Below, in pieces: positions 12,046-24,765 of a DNA stretch of 64,000 nucleotides (its first letter is position 1; each line of letters opens with the position of its first letter). The notes under the pieces are model-generated. The model searched no databases. It had not been told where the DNA came from and was given only the letters and a program-made list of their open reading frames with translations. The stretch is from Sipunculus nudus (lineage: Eukaryota; Annelida; Sipuncula; Golfingiida; Sipunculidae), in NCBI GenBank assembly GCA_026874595.1, contig CM049318.1:61478250-61542249 (forward strand), given 5' to 3'. A program made the translations under genes and the position numbers.

Positions 12046-12370
12046 TTCTGCACAAACATGTTAGGAATGCTAGCTTTACGTAATTAAGGATCATTGTGTT
12101 CCTTCTCTAACGCTGAATGAAATGAACAAGTGGGTAGAGTGTATTATACAAAAAGATATAATAGGTCACTTCACAGAAGCAGACACACAGAACAAACAGC
12201 CTGGCCGAACCATGAGCCTGGATTACAATGGAGGCGATTTTTTTCGGGGGAAAGTAGATGTAACTTGTGGGATCTGTGTCATAAAAAAATAAATCAGCAT
12301 TTAACCAGACGCTATATATATAAATCAGGCCAAGGCCATTTAGCTGATACACGCGTACGTGGCATGAGCA

Positions 12371-12827
12371 TTTTATTACACCGTCCTTGGTTTTGGCATG
12401 AATGCTTGTATGTAAACAATAGGCCTGATAGAGGAAACAGATTATGTGCGCGCGCGATCAGTATCATGACTAGGCCTACAGACTGAATGCGCGGGAACAT
12501 GATGGATTAAAAAAAATACAGAATAGGACTTTTAACATCTATTACTGTTGTTATGCAATAATATACTCTCGAGTAAACATGTATATTAAGTCTTTAGTGC
12601 ATGCACGTGAGGGGTTGCGATGTTATATGCAGAACACCTTTAACTTATCTCCATTGGTAAGAAACAAATTCTTTTTGCAGGCGCGTTGATTAAATATCCA
12701 GGATTAAGGTCAAATAAGGTTGGTTTCGAACTCCTTTTTAGTAATCACTGCGGTAGGTTTTTCGATTTTAAATCATAAGATATAGGGGATCACATGATAA
12801 TATAAGAATTGGTTTGCCAAACAGGTA
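12371..12827. repeat. Recent tandem duplication, copy 1 (457 bp)
   Basis: Block X (12371-12499) and block Y (12667-12827) recur as far as I can see without a mismatch in copy 2. Here they are separated by 167 bp (12500-12666) that copy 2 lacks. AACA occurs at 12496-12499 and 12663-12666, giving a short direct repeat at the indel borders. Confidence 0.92.
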
Positions 12828-13117
12828 TTTTATTACACCGTCCTTGGTTTTGGCATGAATGCTTGTATGTAAACAATAGGCCTGATAGAGGAAACAGATT
12901 ATGTGCGCGCGCGATCAGTATCATGACTAGGCCTACAGACTGAATGCGCGGGAACAAATTCTTTTTGCAGGCGCGTTGATTAAATATCCAGGATTAAGGT
13001 CAAATAAGGTTGGTTTCGAACTCCTTTTTAGTAATCACTGCGGTAGGTTTTTCGATTTTAAATCATAAGATATAGGGGATCACATGATAATATAAGAATT
13101 GGTTTGCCAAACAGGTA
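12828..13117. repeat. Recent tandem duplication, copy 2 (290 bp, internal deletion)
   Basis: Block X (12828-12956) is followed directly by block Y (12957-13117), abutting copy 1. The near-perfect identity implies a very young duplication, or two haplotypes placed end to end by the assembler. Confidence 0.92.
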
Positions 13118-13404
13118 AAATCACAACATAAAAAGGAAATTTAACTGAACATTTATTTTTTCATTGTCTCAAAGAATTTCCGAGCAACTGAACATCAAAA
13201 TTGACGTGCGTCGAATAATAAGCCAAACTTTTTTCTTAACTGCTTACATATCTCAAAGGCCTAGGCCCCTAGCTATATACACGAGTACCCGGGTCCTGAT
13301 TTTCGATTCAGGTATTAAGTTACTCTTATTTAATAATAGGTTTTATTTTGCTTCCACTCTGTTCCGTACGGTGGATGATTAAGGATACAGAATAAAATGT
13401 TTAT

Positions 13405-13560
13405 GTCGAGATTTCGAGATAACAAACGGATATATCGAAATAATAACTCGAGATCTCGACATAATATCTCGAGATCTCGAGATAATATTTCGAAAAAAAT
13501 TAGGACACAGAAAAAATTAACTCCAGATCTCGACCTAATATCTCGAGATGAAATTTCTCA
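13405..13560. repeat. Palindromic CTCGAGATCTCGAGAT cluster
   Basis: ATCTCGAGATCTCGAGATAA and variants (AACTCGAGATCTCGACATAA, CCAGATCTCGACCTAATATC) recur about five times. Each is internally palindromic. Likely a short foldback-type repeat. Confidence 0.6.
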
Positions 13561-13737
13561 GAAAAAAGTTCTCCTTTGGCCTTGTACTTTCCCGTCGATG
13601 CTTAATTAAAGCAAAAAAAAGGGGGGGGGGGGGGCATTCCGATATCTGAAGTCAATCAAATAAACATATTTCCTTGAAATTTTTATACAAATAGGCCAAA
13701 GTTGTCTAATCCAACGGGATTGTTCAAAGTAGAAACG

Positions 13738-13738
<1 letters not shown>

Positions 13739-13787
<49 letters not shown>
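13739..13787. repeat. (TA)n microsatellite
   Basis: About 24 uninterrupted TA dinucleotides. Confidence 0.95.
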
Positions 13788-13791
<4 letters not shown>

Positions 13792-13972
13792 TCACAAATA
13801 TTATAAATAAAGTAATAAATAAATGACACAAGAAACCATTATATATGTTACAGCATCGCAATTAGACAGATAGTTTATGATTTCCAATATATCATCATAA
13901 GAGTCTCGACAGTTTATCAGTTATTTCAGAAACTGAACGTTGTTATTCACGCTTATAACCTTATATTTCAAG

Positions 13973-15717
13973 TTATTCTTCTCCATCCACATGTCTAATA
14001 TTAGTCAAGTACAGTCGTACTGCGCTCTCAGTGCAATAAAAATTTACGACAGAATTCTTCACACAGGACATATTTGCATACATGTTTAAAAACCGTTTTT
14101 GGAGTATACCAGTTATTGGTTTAAAGTCACTAATCCCGTACACAATATCTGTATGTGAATTTCTAGGAAATCCCCATATTCTACGTGTAGCCATTCTGTA
14201 CATTGTGGACATACGTTCTATTGACTTGTTATTAAGACACCACGTTTGACATCCGTAAAAAGAACAACAAAAATTGTTGAATAGTACATTAAAAGAAACA
14301 GATGAAAGAGTTACCGAAATTCGCCATCAACTTACTATTAATATAAAATCACCCCTTTTTTAATATATCTACGTCTTCAGTTAAATCTTATTCAAATATA
14401 CAACCAAATGACGAACATTTTCTTTCCATTTCAATTTGATATTATTTAACTCGAGTTCAGGACATGAACATGGTTTCCTGCTGAATATTATACAAGTAGT
14501 CTTTTTGGCATTATATGTAACTTCGTATTCCTGGCCAAATTCTTCGCAAATTTTAACCATTTCTTGTAATCCATTCCGTGATGGACTCAAAAGTGTAACA
14601 TCGTCCGCATATATAACAGGACCCGCAAAATGACTTCCAGCATAACATCTTATACCCTTTTCCTTCAATCTGCCCACTGGTACATCCATGTAAACACTAA
14701 AGAGCAGCGGGGATAATATACTGCCTTGTCTCAATCCGTTTGACACAGAAAGGTAATCTGAAAGCTTGCTTTTTGATCTCACACATACTTTTTGTCTCGT
14801 ATACATATCAAGTAACAGTCGAATGATGATAGATGGTACATTTCTAAGATAAAGGAGGTTAAATAATTTACCTAAATTAATTTTGTCAAAAGCTTTCGAA
14901 GCGTCTAGTAAACAACAGTATACTTTGACACCACGAGACATGTAGTTTGCAGCAATATCCTTTAACACCGACGTACACATATTGGTGGAATGTTGCTTTT
15001 TGAAAGCAAACTGCAGATTTGATGTCTCGAGTTGTTTACGACATCGTTGAAGGATAACAATTTCAAACAGTTTACAAATACTACTGCACAACAAGATACC
15101 TCGATACTTTTCACTGTTTGACAAGTTTCCTACAGGATCCTTTGGTATCGACAAAATAACAGATTCAAGTAGATCGTCGGGTGTAAACCCATGTAAAAGC
15201 ATCGAATTAAACAGAAGTGACAATAACACAAATAACTGATGAGAACCATGAATGATATGATCAGAAGACAGACCCTTATTTCCATCACCTTCTCCTGATT
15301 TTAAAAGCTTGGCTGCCTGTTTTACATAATCTACTTATATGGCACAGGTCTAATGGCAATGCGATATCAATATGGTTGTTTGTTTTCTAATGCAGGCTAT
15401 TTCATCATAATCAGTCACAACACTGTAATACAAGTTACAATATTTAGTCTTAAAACATTGGACAATATCATCATCTTTGCACTGATCATCAATAACATTC
15501 GGAAGTATTCTATTTGATATTTTCATCTTCTTAAGCTCACCCCAGAAGTCTCTCTTGTTATTAAAGCAAGCCAATTCGGACATACGACTTTTTCGTAACA
15601 TGTTTTCCTTTTTCTCCAAATATTTTATTTCCGTATGATATCGCGCCCTCGTTACCCTACGAATATCCGCTACTATGCCAGAAAAGAGCTCTGTCCTTAT
15701 ATGACCTGTTATTTAAT
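13973..15717 (-). pseudogene. Decayed LINE (non-LTR retrotransposon) reverse transcriptase
   Basis: Three minus-strand segments line up along a LINE ORF2. Segment 15717-15350 is the linker before RT (ADIRRVTRARYH, RDFWGELKKMK, PNVIDD). Segment 15334-14381 is the RT core, with KYRGILLCSSICKLFE, motif A LLDASKAFD, motif B GLRQGSILSPLLF and motif C YADD. Segment 14280-13973 is the C-terminal part (FYGCQTWCLNN, YRMATRRIWGFPRNSH). There is a frameshift near 15340, a stop at 14381 after a motif that should continue, and about 100 bp of unalignable sequence before 14280. The catalytic residues are present but the frame is broken, and there is no endonuclease or poly-A tail in view. The style is jockey/CR1-like; the clade is uncertain. 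Confidence 0.88.
14381..15334 (-). pseudogene. Reverse transcriptase core ORF of the LINE fragment
   Basis: This is the longest open stretch of the element, about 317 codons read from after a TAA to a TAA; the first Met is at 15229. The segment before that Met (VDYVKQAAKLLKSGEGDG, then GLSSDHIIHGS) still matches LINE sequence, so the real protein did not start there. The RT palm motifs are intact (D in LLDASKAFD, DD in YADD). Confidence 0.85.
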
Positions 15718-15719
15718 AA

Positions 15720-16435
15720 AAGTAGCAGTATCAGTTTGAATAAATCGTACTTTCGTACTCGGGTTGACCTTAAGCAAAATGTAAACACAAAAGACCTAAA
15801 CAGTTAGACAGCTTTCAAACGATTAAAGACATAGAAGGAACTAGTCATTGATGAGGTCACAAGGTACAGAATTGAACTTATAAAAAAAGCAGAGCCATTG
15901 ACTAACTTTTTTTTTGTATTTAGAATTAAACTTGGTTGCTCAAGTTACCATGACAAGCATGACTACATGGGCAAGGTCCATTTTGCATGATAAATCCCTG
16001 AAAACGGATAGATCTGTTACTCGCGGACGTGTGGGCATTTTTTGAATTGCTCAACAATTTATTTATTAATGGACATGTTTTGACCACGAGGATACTAAAG
16101 CTGGCACCAGTGTGTTCCCTGCGGAAGAACCGCCGTCGCAGGCATGAATAAGATCAAACTGAGGGTAATTCTTAACAGCAACTTCCTCACTGCATGGTCT
16201 GGGCGAAATACATAGGTGTGTATGAATTTTTTTACTATTGTTTCATGCCCAGGGACGTCAATAATGTACATGCCTGATAGAAATCCCGAATGAATGCAGT
16301 ACACACCTGCTTACATTACAACACTCGATCTTCACTGGGCATATCATAAAATCTTGACGAACTGAGCACACGACGCATTATCTATGAATACTGTCAAGCG
16401 TGTTGACGTAACCGCCTCTATAATTTATATGCATT
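15720..16435. other. Intergenic stretch, no feature seen
   Basis: Neither strand shows an ORF with support, and no repeat is recognised. Confidence 0.5.
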
Positions 16436-16439
16436 ACCT

Positions 16440-16770
16440 TAATTAACTGCTCCTACATAGTAATTTTTATAATGGACTGCCTTTAACAATGTCAGATCGA
16501 CAACTGGGGTCAGCCTACCCTGGCTTAAAGGGGCCCACTCACCTATCTGACCTTTATAAACTAAAGGTAATCCCTTGGACCCTCTTATAAAATTAGGCCA
16601 GAATACGGGGATATCACCGCACACAGGCTGCTTGTTTTGTTTATTTCAATGTGTTTATAAAATGTGGGGGCCCGCCAAAATAATCAAATTCAACAGGGGC
16701 ACCTGGCGGCAAGTCAGATAAGCCAGAGTTTTGCAAATGGCGTTTTGCAACAAGTGACCTCCGCAAATAA
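16440..16770 (+). mobile_element. Dispersed repeat family D copy
   Basis: Shares with 29215-29440 the blocks ATCACCGCACACAGGCTG, GTGTTTATAA.ATGTGGGGG, CCCGCCAAAA and CAGAGTTTTGCAAAT. It starts with TGACCTTTATAAACTAAAGG, which is also found inverted at 50040-50090. It is non-coding; a 101-codon ORF here is not supported. Confidence 0.6.
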
Positions 16771-16979
16771 ATGCAACCTACCAGCTAAATCACAACGTAA
16801 GCATGACGTTACTGGAATGTCTTGGTTTGGTCACGGAAACGTCACCAGGACGTTATGGCAACATTATATAATAGCTATGATTTGTTACGTGGAGATAACG
16901 TCTGATGACGTTCCAAATGTACCACCAGATATCATTGATTCGAGAGACGCGGTCACATTTTCAATATAACCTGAATATT

Positions 16980-18820
16980 CTACCTAATACCAAACTATAC
17001 CAAAGTGGAAGGCATCCATCGTTTCAAAGTGCTTAAAATAGAAAATAACACCCAAAGAAAACTAAGCTATAGGCCTAATTATTTTGTGACAATATAATTG
17101 GCAGTAAGAAGGGTGCTGGAAACTTAAAAAAAAACTCTCATGCCCAGGTTTGGTTTTTTTCGCATGTTCTGAAGGTATAACTGGTAAATCTATTAAGAGA
17201 ATGATGAAAATGTGGCATTGGTGTACAAAGCAGATTGTGTTGAAGAAGCAGTCTGTAGAAATTAAACTGATATCATTATTTTAAAATATTGTATAAAAAA
17301 GTCCAGTTCAAACGTCACAACAACGTCCGGAAAACGTCAATTATTTTACCATCCTTAGTTCTTGGTTTAAACGGTGCCGGAGAGCCATTGTATATATGTA
17401 AATATTTTATTTGGCGAAAATATATGAAACATAAATGAATACCATTTATGAATATTTTACACATGTTGGCTGTAGTCTCCTTCAGATGCCAAACTTCGCT
17501 GCCGCAGTAATTAATCCTTCGGGGCATATCCTGTGGAGGTGGTCCATTCTTCCTAGGTAGAGATGATGTGAGTCCATTTTCAATATCCATTTTATTTTAT
17601 CTTCGGATTTTAAATCCAAAACGAAAAAATAACATTCCCACAACTGGTTTCCTTAAATTCATTACAGTTCAACGGATTAATACTACATTACTGCTTAATT
17701 TGCTTATTGGATAAAAAGAGCCTCCCATAATGTGGAAGACACTTAAAGTGGGGCCTTTTTTATTTTCAGGTCAAGTATTGGTCCAGTATATGTACTAGAG
17801 GTTGCACTCTCTATTAATTGGAAACTAAGCTCGAAAGTTAACATCCTATAGAGCGGCAAATATGTGGTGTATTAGCAAAGTTTTTACACAAATATGATTA
17901 AAAAGGAAATTTATAATTTTTGCTTCCATTGTCTATTATATTATACAGTATAATATCAATCTTCATGAAATGTACTGTTGCAGAACCAAATGATATATGG
18001 CCCTTTACCGCATGCACAGCAAGCTGAGATAATATGTATATCGACACCTGTGACGAAAGTGAGCCGCCATCAACAAGAAGCGAACATTGTCACTGAGATA
18101 TATCTGCAGTTAAAAGAAGACCGGATGGTAAGTATTATAATTTCAAATAACAAATCTGTTGTAACATTTTGGCTCTTCTAGATTTAATCGAATCAAATTA
18201 GATTCCTTTAGTCATCAGTTTAAAAAAGGTATAATAGACTGGTGATAGGGACTCGTGCTTTTTAAATTTTCGCACCAAAAAAAAATAAAAATCAAATAAA
18301 GGAGTTCCATTTACATGTATTTCCAAATTGTATTATTATTGACGGCAGAGCTACTAAACGGGTGTCTTGCATTTCATTTCTGGTCACGCCTGGTAATGCC
18401 TTTTTTTCTTTAATTATCGGGAACCATGCCGGGTTTGTCACAAGGGGGTGGACTTCGTTTCCTTAATGTTCCCTAAATCCTGAGAAAGTGACACTGTTTC
18501 TCCAGGGGATCGTCACAGCGCCTTCTATCAGAAACTATACATCTTCCTAAAAATGGACATTAATTATGTATAATAAAATTAATATTTCAGATGAGAGGTA
18601 AGATATGTAGATGAGAAAGGCTATATATATACACCAGCACATCTTTCGGTCACTCCGTTCTTGCCAGAGTTATCACAGTTTTCTTGCCATGCTGACTTCG
18701 TCTTACATGTTCAGGTCCTGGCATTACTTCTGTCGACGAAAGCAGGTAACAGTGCTTTGGTATTTCTAAGTTTAAATTCATTTGTGATTGTTTATGCATC
18801 ATAAAATGTTGAACATCTTT
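16980..18820. other. Intergenic stretch, no feature seen
   Basis: AT-rich with only short ORFs (for example 17315-17590, -, and 17978-18181, +) that show no domain or coding bias I can defend. Confidence 0.5.
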
Positions 18821-18829
18821 CAGCTCACC

Positions 18830-18945
18830 TGTATAAGCTATTACCACATCCCACTTTTGGTGGTGACATGGCGGAATCGAACCCTGGTTGCCAGCGGAAA
18901 GAGCCGAGTGTTTTACCCTTCTACTGACCAGGCCCTCTATTTTGA
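18830..18945 (-). mobile_element. tRNA-derived SINE head
   Basis: On the minus strand a perfect Pol III B box GGTTCGATTCC lies at 18883-18873. It is preceded by an A-box-like GGTCAGTAGAAGGGTAAAAC and an anticodon-stem-like CTCGGCTCTTTCCGCTGG. The cloverleaf is not intact and the sequence continues past the tRNA part (TGTCACCACCAAAAGTGGGA), as in a SINE rather than a functional tRNA gene. Confidence 0.65.
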
Positions 18946-19439
18946 TTATTAGGGCTGACGTCACCTTAGATGCTGGGACATCACGAGACAGTCATGCCGA
19001 CAAGACCCCCTTCGCCGACGAAAGGTTTTTTTGCAAATAGCATTTTTGTTGTTAATCTAAGCAAATGGCATCTATAAGATCTAATTGAATTGAAGCGTTG
19101 GCTTCGCGATAGCAACATGCAAAAAAAAACCCTGTTCTTACCTTGTACCCAGGACTTAATTTTTTTCGCATTGCCGTTTCATTTTCCTAAGCTATCAGTT
19201 AATCAGATCAGAATATTCGTTGAATTAACCTTTCTTTGCCGTATCATTTATACATTAAGAAGTTTCCTTGTATTTTTCAAGAATTATGTCCTATATATGG
19301 TTAATTTTATTATTTGATACAATCTTTCAGGATTGTAACTTTTCCATTATCTTACCTGAGCATCACTACTTATTCATACAATTTTGTAGTATATTTTCTA
19401 TTGGCCGGAGGCCATCAAGGATCCGCAGGTCAAGAATGC

Positions 19440-19578
19440 TCCAGCCGCAATACGGGACAGAGCACAGCTGCAATACGAAAAAGAGCATAGCTGCAATACG
19501 GAACAGAGCACAGCTGCGATATATGGAACAGAGCACAGCTGCAATATATGGAACAGAGCACAGCCGGCATGAGGGTTC
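19440..19578. repeat. 24-25-bp minisatellite with CAGCTG cores
   Basis: GAACAGAGCACAGCTGCAAT followed by ATATG or ACG recurs about 5-6 times. Three overlapping minus-strand ORFs and one plus-strand ORF here are repeat artefacts. Confidence 0.85.
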
Positions 19579-19954
19579 CGAGTCTCCGGACAATAAAACC
19601 CGCGTAGCAATGTGACATCTAACACCGAGACTTCAATAAACCACCTTGAATAAAAAAAGATGTTTCTCCCAATGAATGTTTGAGACCAGTCGTGATCATC
19701 CTATGCTTGTTATCTACAGTTTCTAAGTCCCCGACTAGGCTTGGACACGCCCGATAGCAGAACACATCAAGATTCCTTTTGTAAGGATTGCGGAATGCGG
19801 ATAAGATTGAAAAATGGTGACCTTCTAGTGAGTCATCTTCAAGATTTCTTGTGAATGTGATAAATTACTGTATGCCAGAATTATCATATTATTTGAACAT
19901 TGCCAAAAGTACATATTAACGTAGTAGCAGTATACTTTTGAAAACTGTCTGACT

Positions 19955-20035
19955 TCGAGTATCCGGACCCTCGGTTATCCGAACAAATTTTATGTACCCA
20001 AACCTATATGGACATTCGAGGTCCTACTGGATTTT
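19955..20035. mobile_element. Short pogo-like TIR fragment
   Basis: GAGTATCCGGACCCTCGGTT and the distal TCGAGGTCCTACTG (inverse CAGTAGGACCTCGA) resemble the TIR and subterminal sequence of pogo-type elements. Only about 80 bp is present and no target duplication is visible. Confidence 0.35.
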
Positions 20036-20624
20036 CATCGCTATCGAGAATAACAATCCGATTCTTGATATTGGGAGACATGCTACTTTAACATCACGAT
20101 AGACCCTGTTGTCTGAAGGGCAGTATGCTGTTGTAATTTGAGCGACTATAGTAAAATTGCTGGTTATTATCAGATCTGATCACCCAACGTGTGTACAGCT
20201 ATGGCATGATACATAATTGCCATAATTAAGCTCATCTGAAATTACTCGAGGCTCTGACCTTGGAGCAGATGAGCACTACAGGTTATTGGCCTTCTAGCGA
20301 GAATTTCCTTCCAGTGCACGTTTATATGAACTTTTGATTTTAACGCCTACATGTTGGTAACGGATGCTTGTCGTTAATGCAAGCTGGCCGTATAGGACAC
20401 GTATGGGTGCGGGTAGACTCAAAAATATCGGCAATTCTTAAACGGATACTAAAATTAGAAACACGCACCCATTAATAATGTACTAATTATACTTATTATA
20501 TGTCCAAATCGATTATCCCATTTGAATACCTTCAGCAAAGACTTTAATTCAAATGAAATAGGTTTATTATAAAATTATTTATTAGACATTAATTATACAA
20601 ATAGGTATTATAACTAATCGAGGT

Positions 20625-20780
20625 ACTCTCCGTGGCTCAGGTGGTGGCGTTCGGTAGTTTCTAGAGGTGGAGGAAACCTGAGAACCCGGAGAAAACCACC
20701 GGCCTTGGACGGGCCACTAGAATACTCCGGCCGGTCACCAGCGTAAAGAGCCGATTTTGTTTCCCTCAAATATCCAAGCC
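20625..20780 (+). mobile_element. Dispersed SINE-like repeat (GGAGGAAACCTGAGAACCCG motif)
   Basis: It contains GTGGAGGAAACCTGAGAACC and CGGAGAAAACCACCGGCC, then TTGGACGGGCCACT. This block is familiar from SINE tails and other dispersed repeats in invertebrate and fish genomes. Boundaries are approximate. Confidence 0.45.
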
Positions 20781-21709
20781 CCAACTTATATATGTTATTG
20801 CATCGTATTCAGTTTTGCATTATTTACCACCAAATAAATTCGATTGAAAACGTTTCAGTCACACCCAATTTTATGCTCATGTAAAAATGCCAATACCGTT
20901 TGCAAGTGACCCCCCCCCCCCCCCCCCCCCACCCTACCTCATTATATGGAGTACTGACTGAACTGGGACTAATTTTAAGCCCAGGTGACTGATCACCCTT
21001 CGTCCGTCCAACCGTGATTCAATTGTTTTTAACCCAAACAGAAACACCCATATATAACGCTTAATGCATTATAAAGCATGGCATGAAATTTGAAAGGTCT
21101 TGTATACAGTTTTATTTATTGCACCAAACTGATGGCGTTATACCCATAATAGGCCCATACCTTATAGTGTAACCGCATCATAATACCTACGAAAAACAGC
21201 CATATCCCAGTTAAAGCTCATCGGTTTGATGTTTGTTATTGAATGATATATTAGAACTTAATACCCCACTGTAGCATTTATCCTATTGTCATGCAAAATT
21301 GAACAGCAGCTGGGTATCGTTTCACAAACAGCTGTGGGACTGCCCCATCTATTTGGAGTAAAAATTCATGAATATGTGACAGTTTCTGTTTCACCGCTGG
21401 ATAAATCACACAACATTTATCAGCTTCATAAAAAAAAGATGGTGCCACGCACTATTTCTTCGTCTGTGTATATTTTCAGCAATCACGTCACATTTCGAGC
21501 CGTATACAGAATAAACATAAACCAAAGGAAAATGTGTCAGTAATTCACCGTGCACTGACAAAGCTTGTATTCTCATCTGCTATATATATTTGCTTGGTGT
21601 CGCAATGATCCGACGGATTTCCGTGACGCATGGGTCACTTGTATAAATTTTAAACTGTAATATCCATTATAAACGTATATTCCCTGCGTCCTATACGGTT
21701 AATATTTTC

Positions 21710-21890
21710 GTGTGGCGTAATGGATAGGGTGCTGGACTTGTGACCGCAAGGTTTCGGGATCGCGTCCCGTTCTGACCGCCGTCTGGACCAAGACTCCTAG
21801 GCAAAGTCTTTACCACAAGGGTGCGCTCTCTCGACCCAGGAGTGAATGGGTACTGGTCATGGTAGGAAGGCAAATGTAGAACGAATAACC
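21710..21890 (+). mobile_element. tRNA-derived SINE
   Basis: The tRNA-like head GTGGCGTAATGGATAGGGTG carries an A box and is followed by GGACTTGTGACCGCAAGGTT and a B-box-like TTTCGGGATCGCGTCCC. A body follows with TCTCGACCCAGGAGTGAATG and GGTACTGGTCATGG, a core found in many molluscan SINEs. No intact acceptor stem is seen, so it is not a tRNA gene. Confidence 0.65.
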
Positions 21891-21899
21891 CACCTTTAC

Positions 21900-23640
21900 C
21901 TTTCTTTTACCTTAATATAAACATATATGTATATATAAATGATCCTCTGAATGTCATGTATTTGTTGCTTTGACATGACATGTTGTTGTATACGTCATAT
22001 TGCTTTAATATGACAAGTTGTGCACGTCATGTTGCACATAAACATGTCATGTCAAAACAACATGACATACACAGCGACATTGCTTGCAGAGTAACATGTT
22101 TACTTATATCATTTTGTTAATCTGAAAAATTAGATATATTTAAACATGATATCACAGTATATAAATATAGCAATGAGGAATTAACCAATTAGATTGTCAT
22201 GCCAGAGTCCCCACAAAGCACTGCACCTGTTAATCCATCCCTGGATTTTCTAATTAACACGAACCATTGTTTTGCAAATGTACTGGCTTTGATTGTTCTT
22301 GTGCCCAAGAGTTTCCTAGGCATCGCACATGGGATATTTCGTTGAATTATTCCCGTAATAAACCTTTCTCCACAAGCATGCGCAGTGCGTGTCATGGGAA
22401 TCTGTTATATCGGGGGCCAATGATTTAGCCATGTGGATTTTGTCAAGAGGAGTCAGATACAGTCGGATACATCTCAGCAGTGTATCGACATATTGACCTG
22501 AAATGTTGCATGTCAATAGATCTTTGACAGCTTTATATCATAGCTTTAACACTAAGTGCACCACCAACAATATTGTTTGCGTTTTGTCCATCCGTGGTGA
22601 AAACTACAAATATATGAGGAGTGACTAAGTGTTTTGGCCTTAATATTGCATGTCTATATATACAATTATGAATAAGTTTCTCGTACAGAACACTGGCAGC
22701 GCCACCTATGCCCGGGTATGCGTGGTGCCATTTTGGGTGAAAATCACACATATCTCATTCTCGTTCATCAAAGTTACAATTGAAGTATCCACTGAACCAA
22801 CCTCCGCACAGGGGTCAAGACCTATTGAGACAATGGTAGGACCCTGCAGGCGATTATTCTCCCGACACTAAATTAGAGCGGCTTTGACTGACACTGATGA
22901 AGGTTGCTGGGGCAACCACTGTTTAGAAACATGGCGGACCACATGGACCCGGACGTCACTTGTCCCAAAGAATCGCGCCCATTCAGTTAACACGTGCTCA
23001 AACAGGGTGGCACGTACTATTGTTTGTATACATTGAAATCGCCACGTCACTAATATCACCCCCGAAATGTTGTTCTCCGGGTTTACAAAATTTAAAAACC
23101 AAACAGACAATCATATTCTTTATAACCGTTATATTTGAAATGAATGTGGTCAATGTATGTTCTATATTTGCTCCATTGCCTTAATTATTGTAAATTTTAA
23201 TTGCCAGGCGATATGGCTCGCTTTCGGCTGGAAGGGGTGCTGAGGGCACGAATGTGTGCTTGAGATCTATCCTTGAACTTCATAGACAGATCTCGTGTGT
23301 GGACATGATTTGAGGCGCCGCCTTGTGGCATGTAAAAATAGTGGCCACAAGACAAAACCCATTTAAAAGGTGTCATGGCAAAGTCCGGGGATATTTTGGG
23401 ATCTCTGATAATAGCAACCGACGGCGACGCAACAGTTTTTTACATCGTATGAATTATGTTCCATATTTCGTCAGTCATTTACAGAGACCCATGGGTAATG
23501 ACGCTCAACCGACTGACATGTTAACAATATGTCTCTGCACATGCATCTAATTAAGACAATGTAATAGGCATCATCATTCTTGCATATTAAGTAAAGTTCA
23601 TCAACATGACGGACAAAGAGTGATCGCTATAGCTAAATTG
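21900..23640. other. Intergenic stretch, only a foldback
   Basis: Apart from the foldback at 21950-22075 I see only short overlapping ORFs on both strands and no recognised protein. Confidence 0.5.
21950..22075. repeat. Foldback with TGACATGACATGTTG arms
   Basis: TTTGACATGACATGTTG (about 21969-21985) faces AACATGTCATGTCAAAAC (about 22042-22059). Several further CATGTCA/TGACATG palindromes and CGTCAT half-sites lie between and around them. Confidence 0.6.
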
Positions 23641-24765
23641 ACTTACAGGTGGCGCTACCAGTCTGTAAAACTAGAATATCAGCAGAAGCTGACAAAAGCC
23701 CTCAGCCAAAAAACAGTGTTTAGAGGTGGTAACAGTGACAAGTACTAAATATCTGTTCTCACATGGATGTATATCTGTACATGTCTCAGTTATAAATTTA
23801 AAATGGAGAGGTATGTACCATGACTCATAACAATCCATCAAATGCTTCCTGAAAATAAGCTTCTAAGTTTTATTCTATTATAAGCTCTGTGACCTTGAAA
23901 AGCAGGTCAAGGTCACCCATCTTCGAACTTGACTGAGATTTTGTTGATATGCATCTTCACCAAAGAAATAAAATTCCTATTGTGAATCCTTTTAGAGATA
24001 ATCTGCTCACAAGGCCAAAATTGAAAAATCCAAGAAAAATTCATTAAAAATCAGAAATTGCAGGTGGCGCCCCCAAACTTGTGCAGCAGTTACAGACCAT
24101 CAGTCCCAATGATCATAGTAAGTATTGTGAAAACCACCCAATGGTTCCTGAGAAATAAGCTTCTAAATGTTTTTCCTATAATCAGCTCTAAAACGTAGAA
24201 AATAGGTCAAGGTCACCCATCTTCGAACTTGACCGAGATTTTGTCAATATACATCTTTACCGAAAAATAAAATTCCTACGATGAATCCTTTTAGAGATAT
24301 CCCGCTCACAAGCCCAAAGTTGAAAAATCCGATAAAAATTCATTAAAAATCAGAAATTGTAGGTTGCGCCACCAAACTTGTGTAGCAGGTACAGATTATC
24401 AGTCCCAATAACCATAGTAAGTTTTGTGAAAATCCACCAAATGGTTCCTGAGTAATAAGCATCCAAGTGTTTTTCTATAATCAGCTCTAAAATGTAGATA
24501 CTCGAGCTTTTGTATCAAATTTCCCATTATTCTGGTGACTAATTCTTAGCCCAATAGCTCACAGGATATGAGTAACAGAGACCTAATTTCAGGTGTCCAA
24601 GGAGACTCTATGCATGTCAAGTTAGAAGATTCTTGGTAACAATTTGTGCCTTGTTAACAGACGACCGCATCTTTAAAGGTCTCAAAAATAGAGAAAAAAA
24701 ATGCGTTAAATTCGAAAAAGATCCAGGTGGCGCCACCTGTCTGCAAAAATTGATGATATTGGATA
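23640..24765. repeat. 300-bp tandem repeat, about 3-4 copies
   Basis: AGGTCAAGGTCACCCATCTT occurs at 23904 and 24204, and ATCAGCTCTAAAA at 24181 and 24481, all at 300-bp spacing. GGTGGCGCCACC-type blocks occur near 23647, 24063, 24363 and 24726. Related text occurs at 47940-48060, so the unit is also dispersed. Confidence 0.85.

Noticed and set aside
14381-15229. An intact, active reverse transcriptase gene
   Set aside because: The RT motifs are present, but frame breaks on both sides and missing endonuclease and tail show a dead LINE copy.
19366-19625. Cys-rich overlapping minus-strand ORFs resembling a secreted peptide
   Set aside because: The Cys/Leu pattern repeats with the 24-25-bp minisatellite and occurs in three frames at once.
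18830-21890. Functional tRNA genes at the B-box matches
   Set aside because: A and B boxes can be seen, but acceptor stems do not pair and the sequences continue as SINE bodies.
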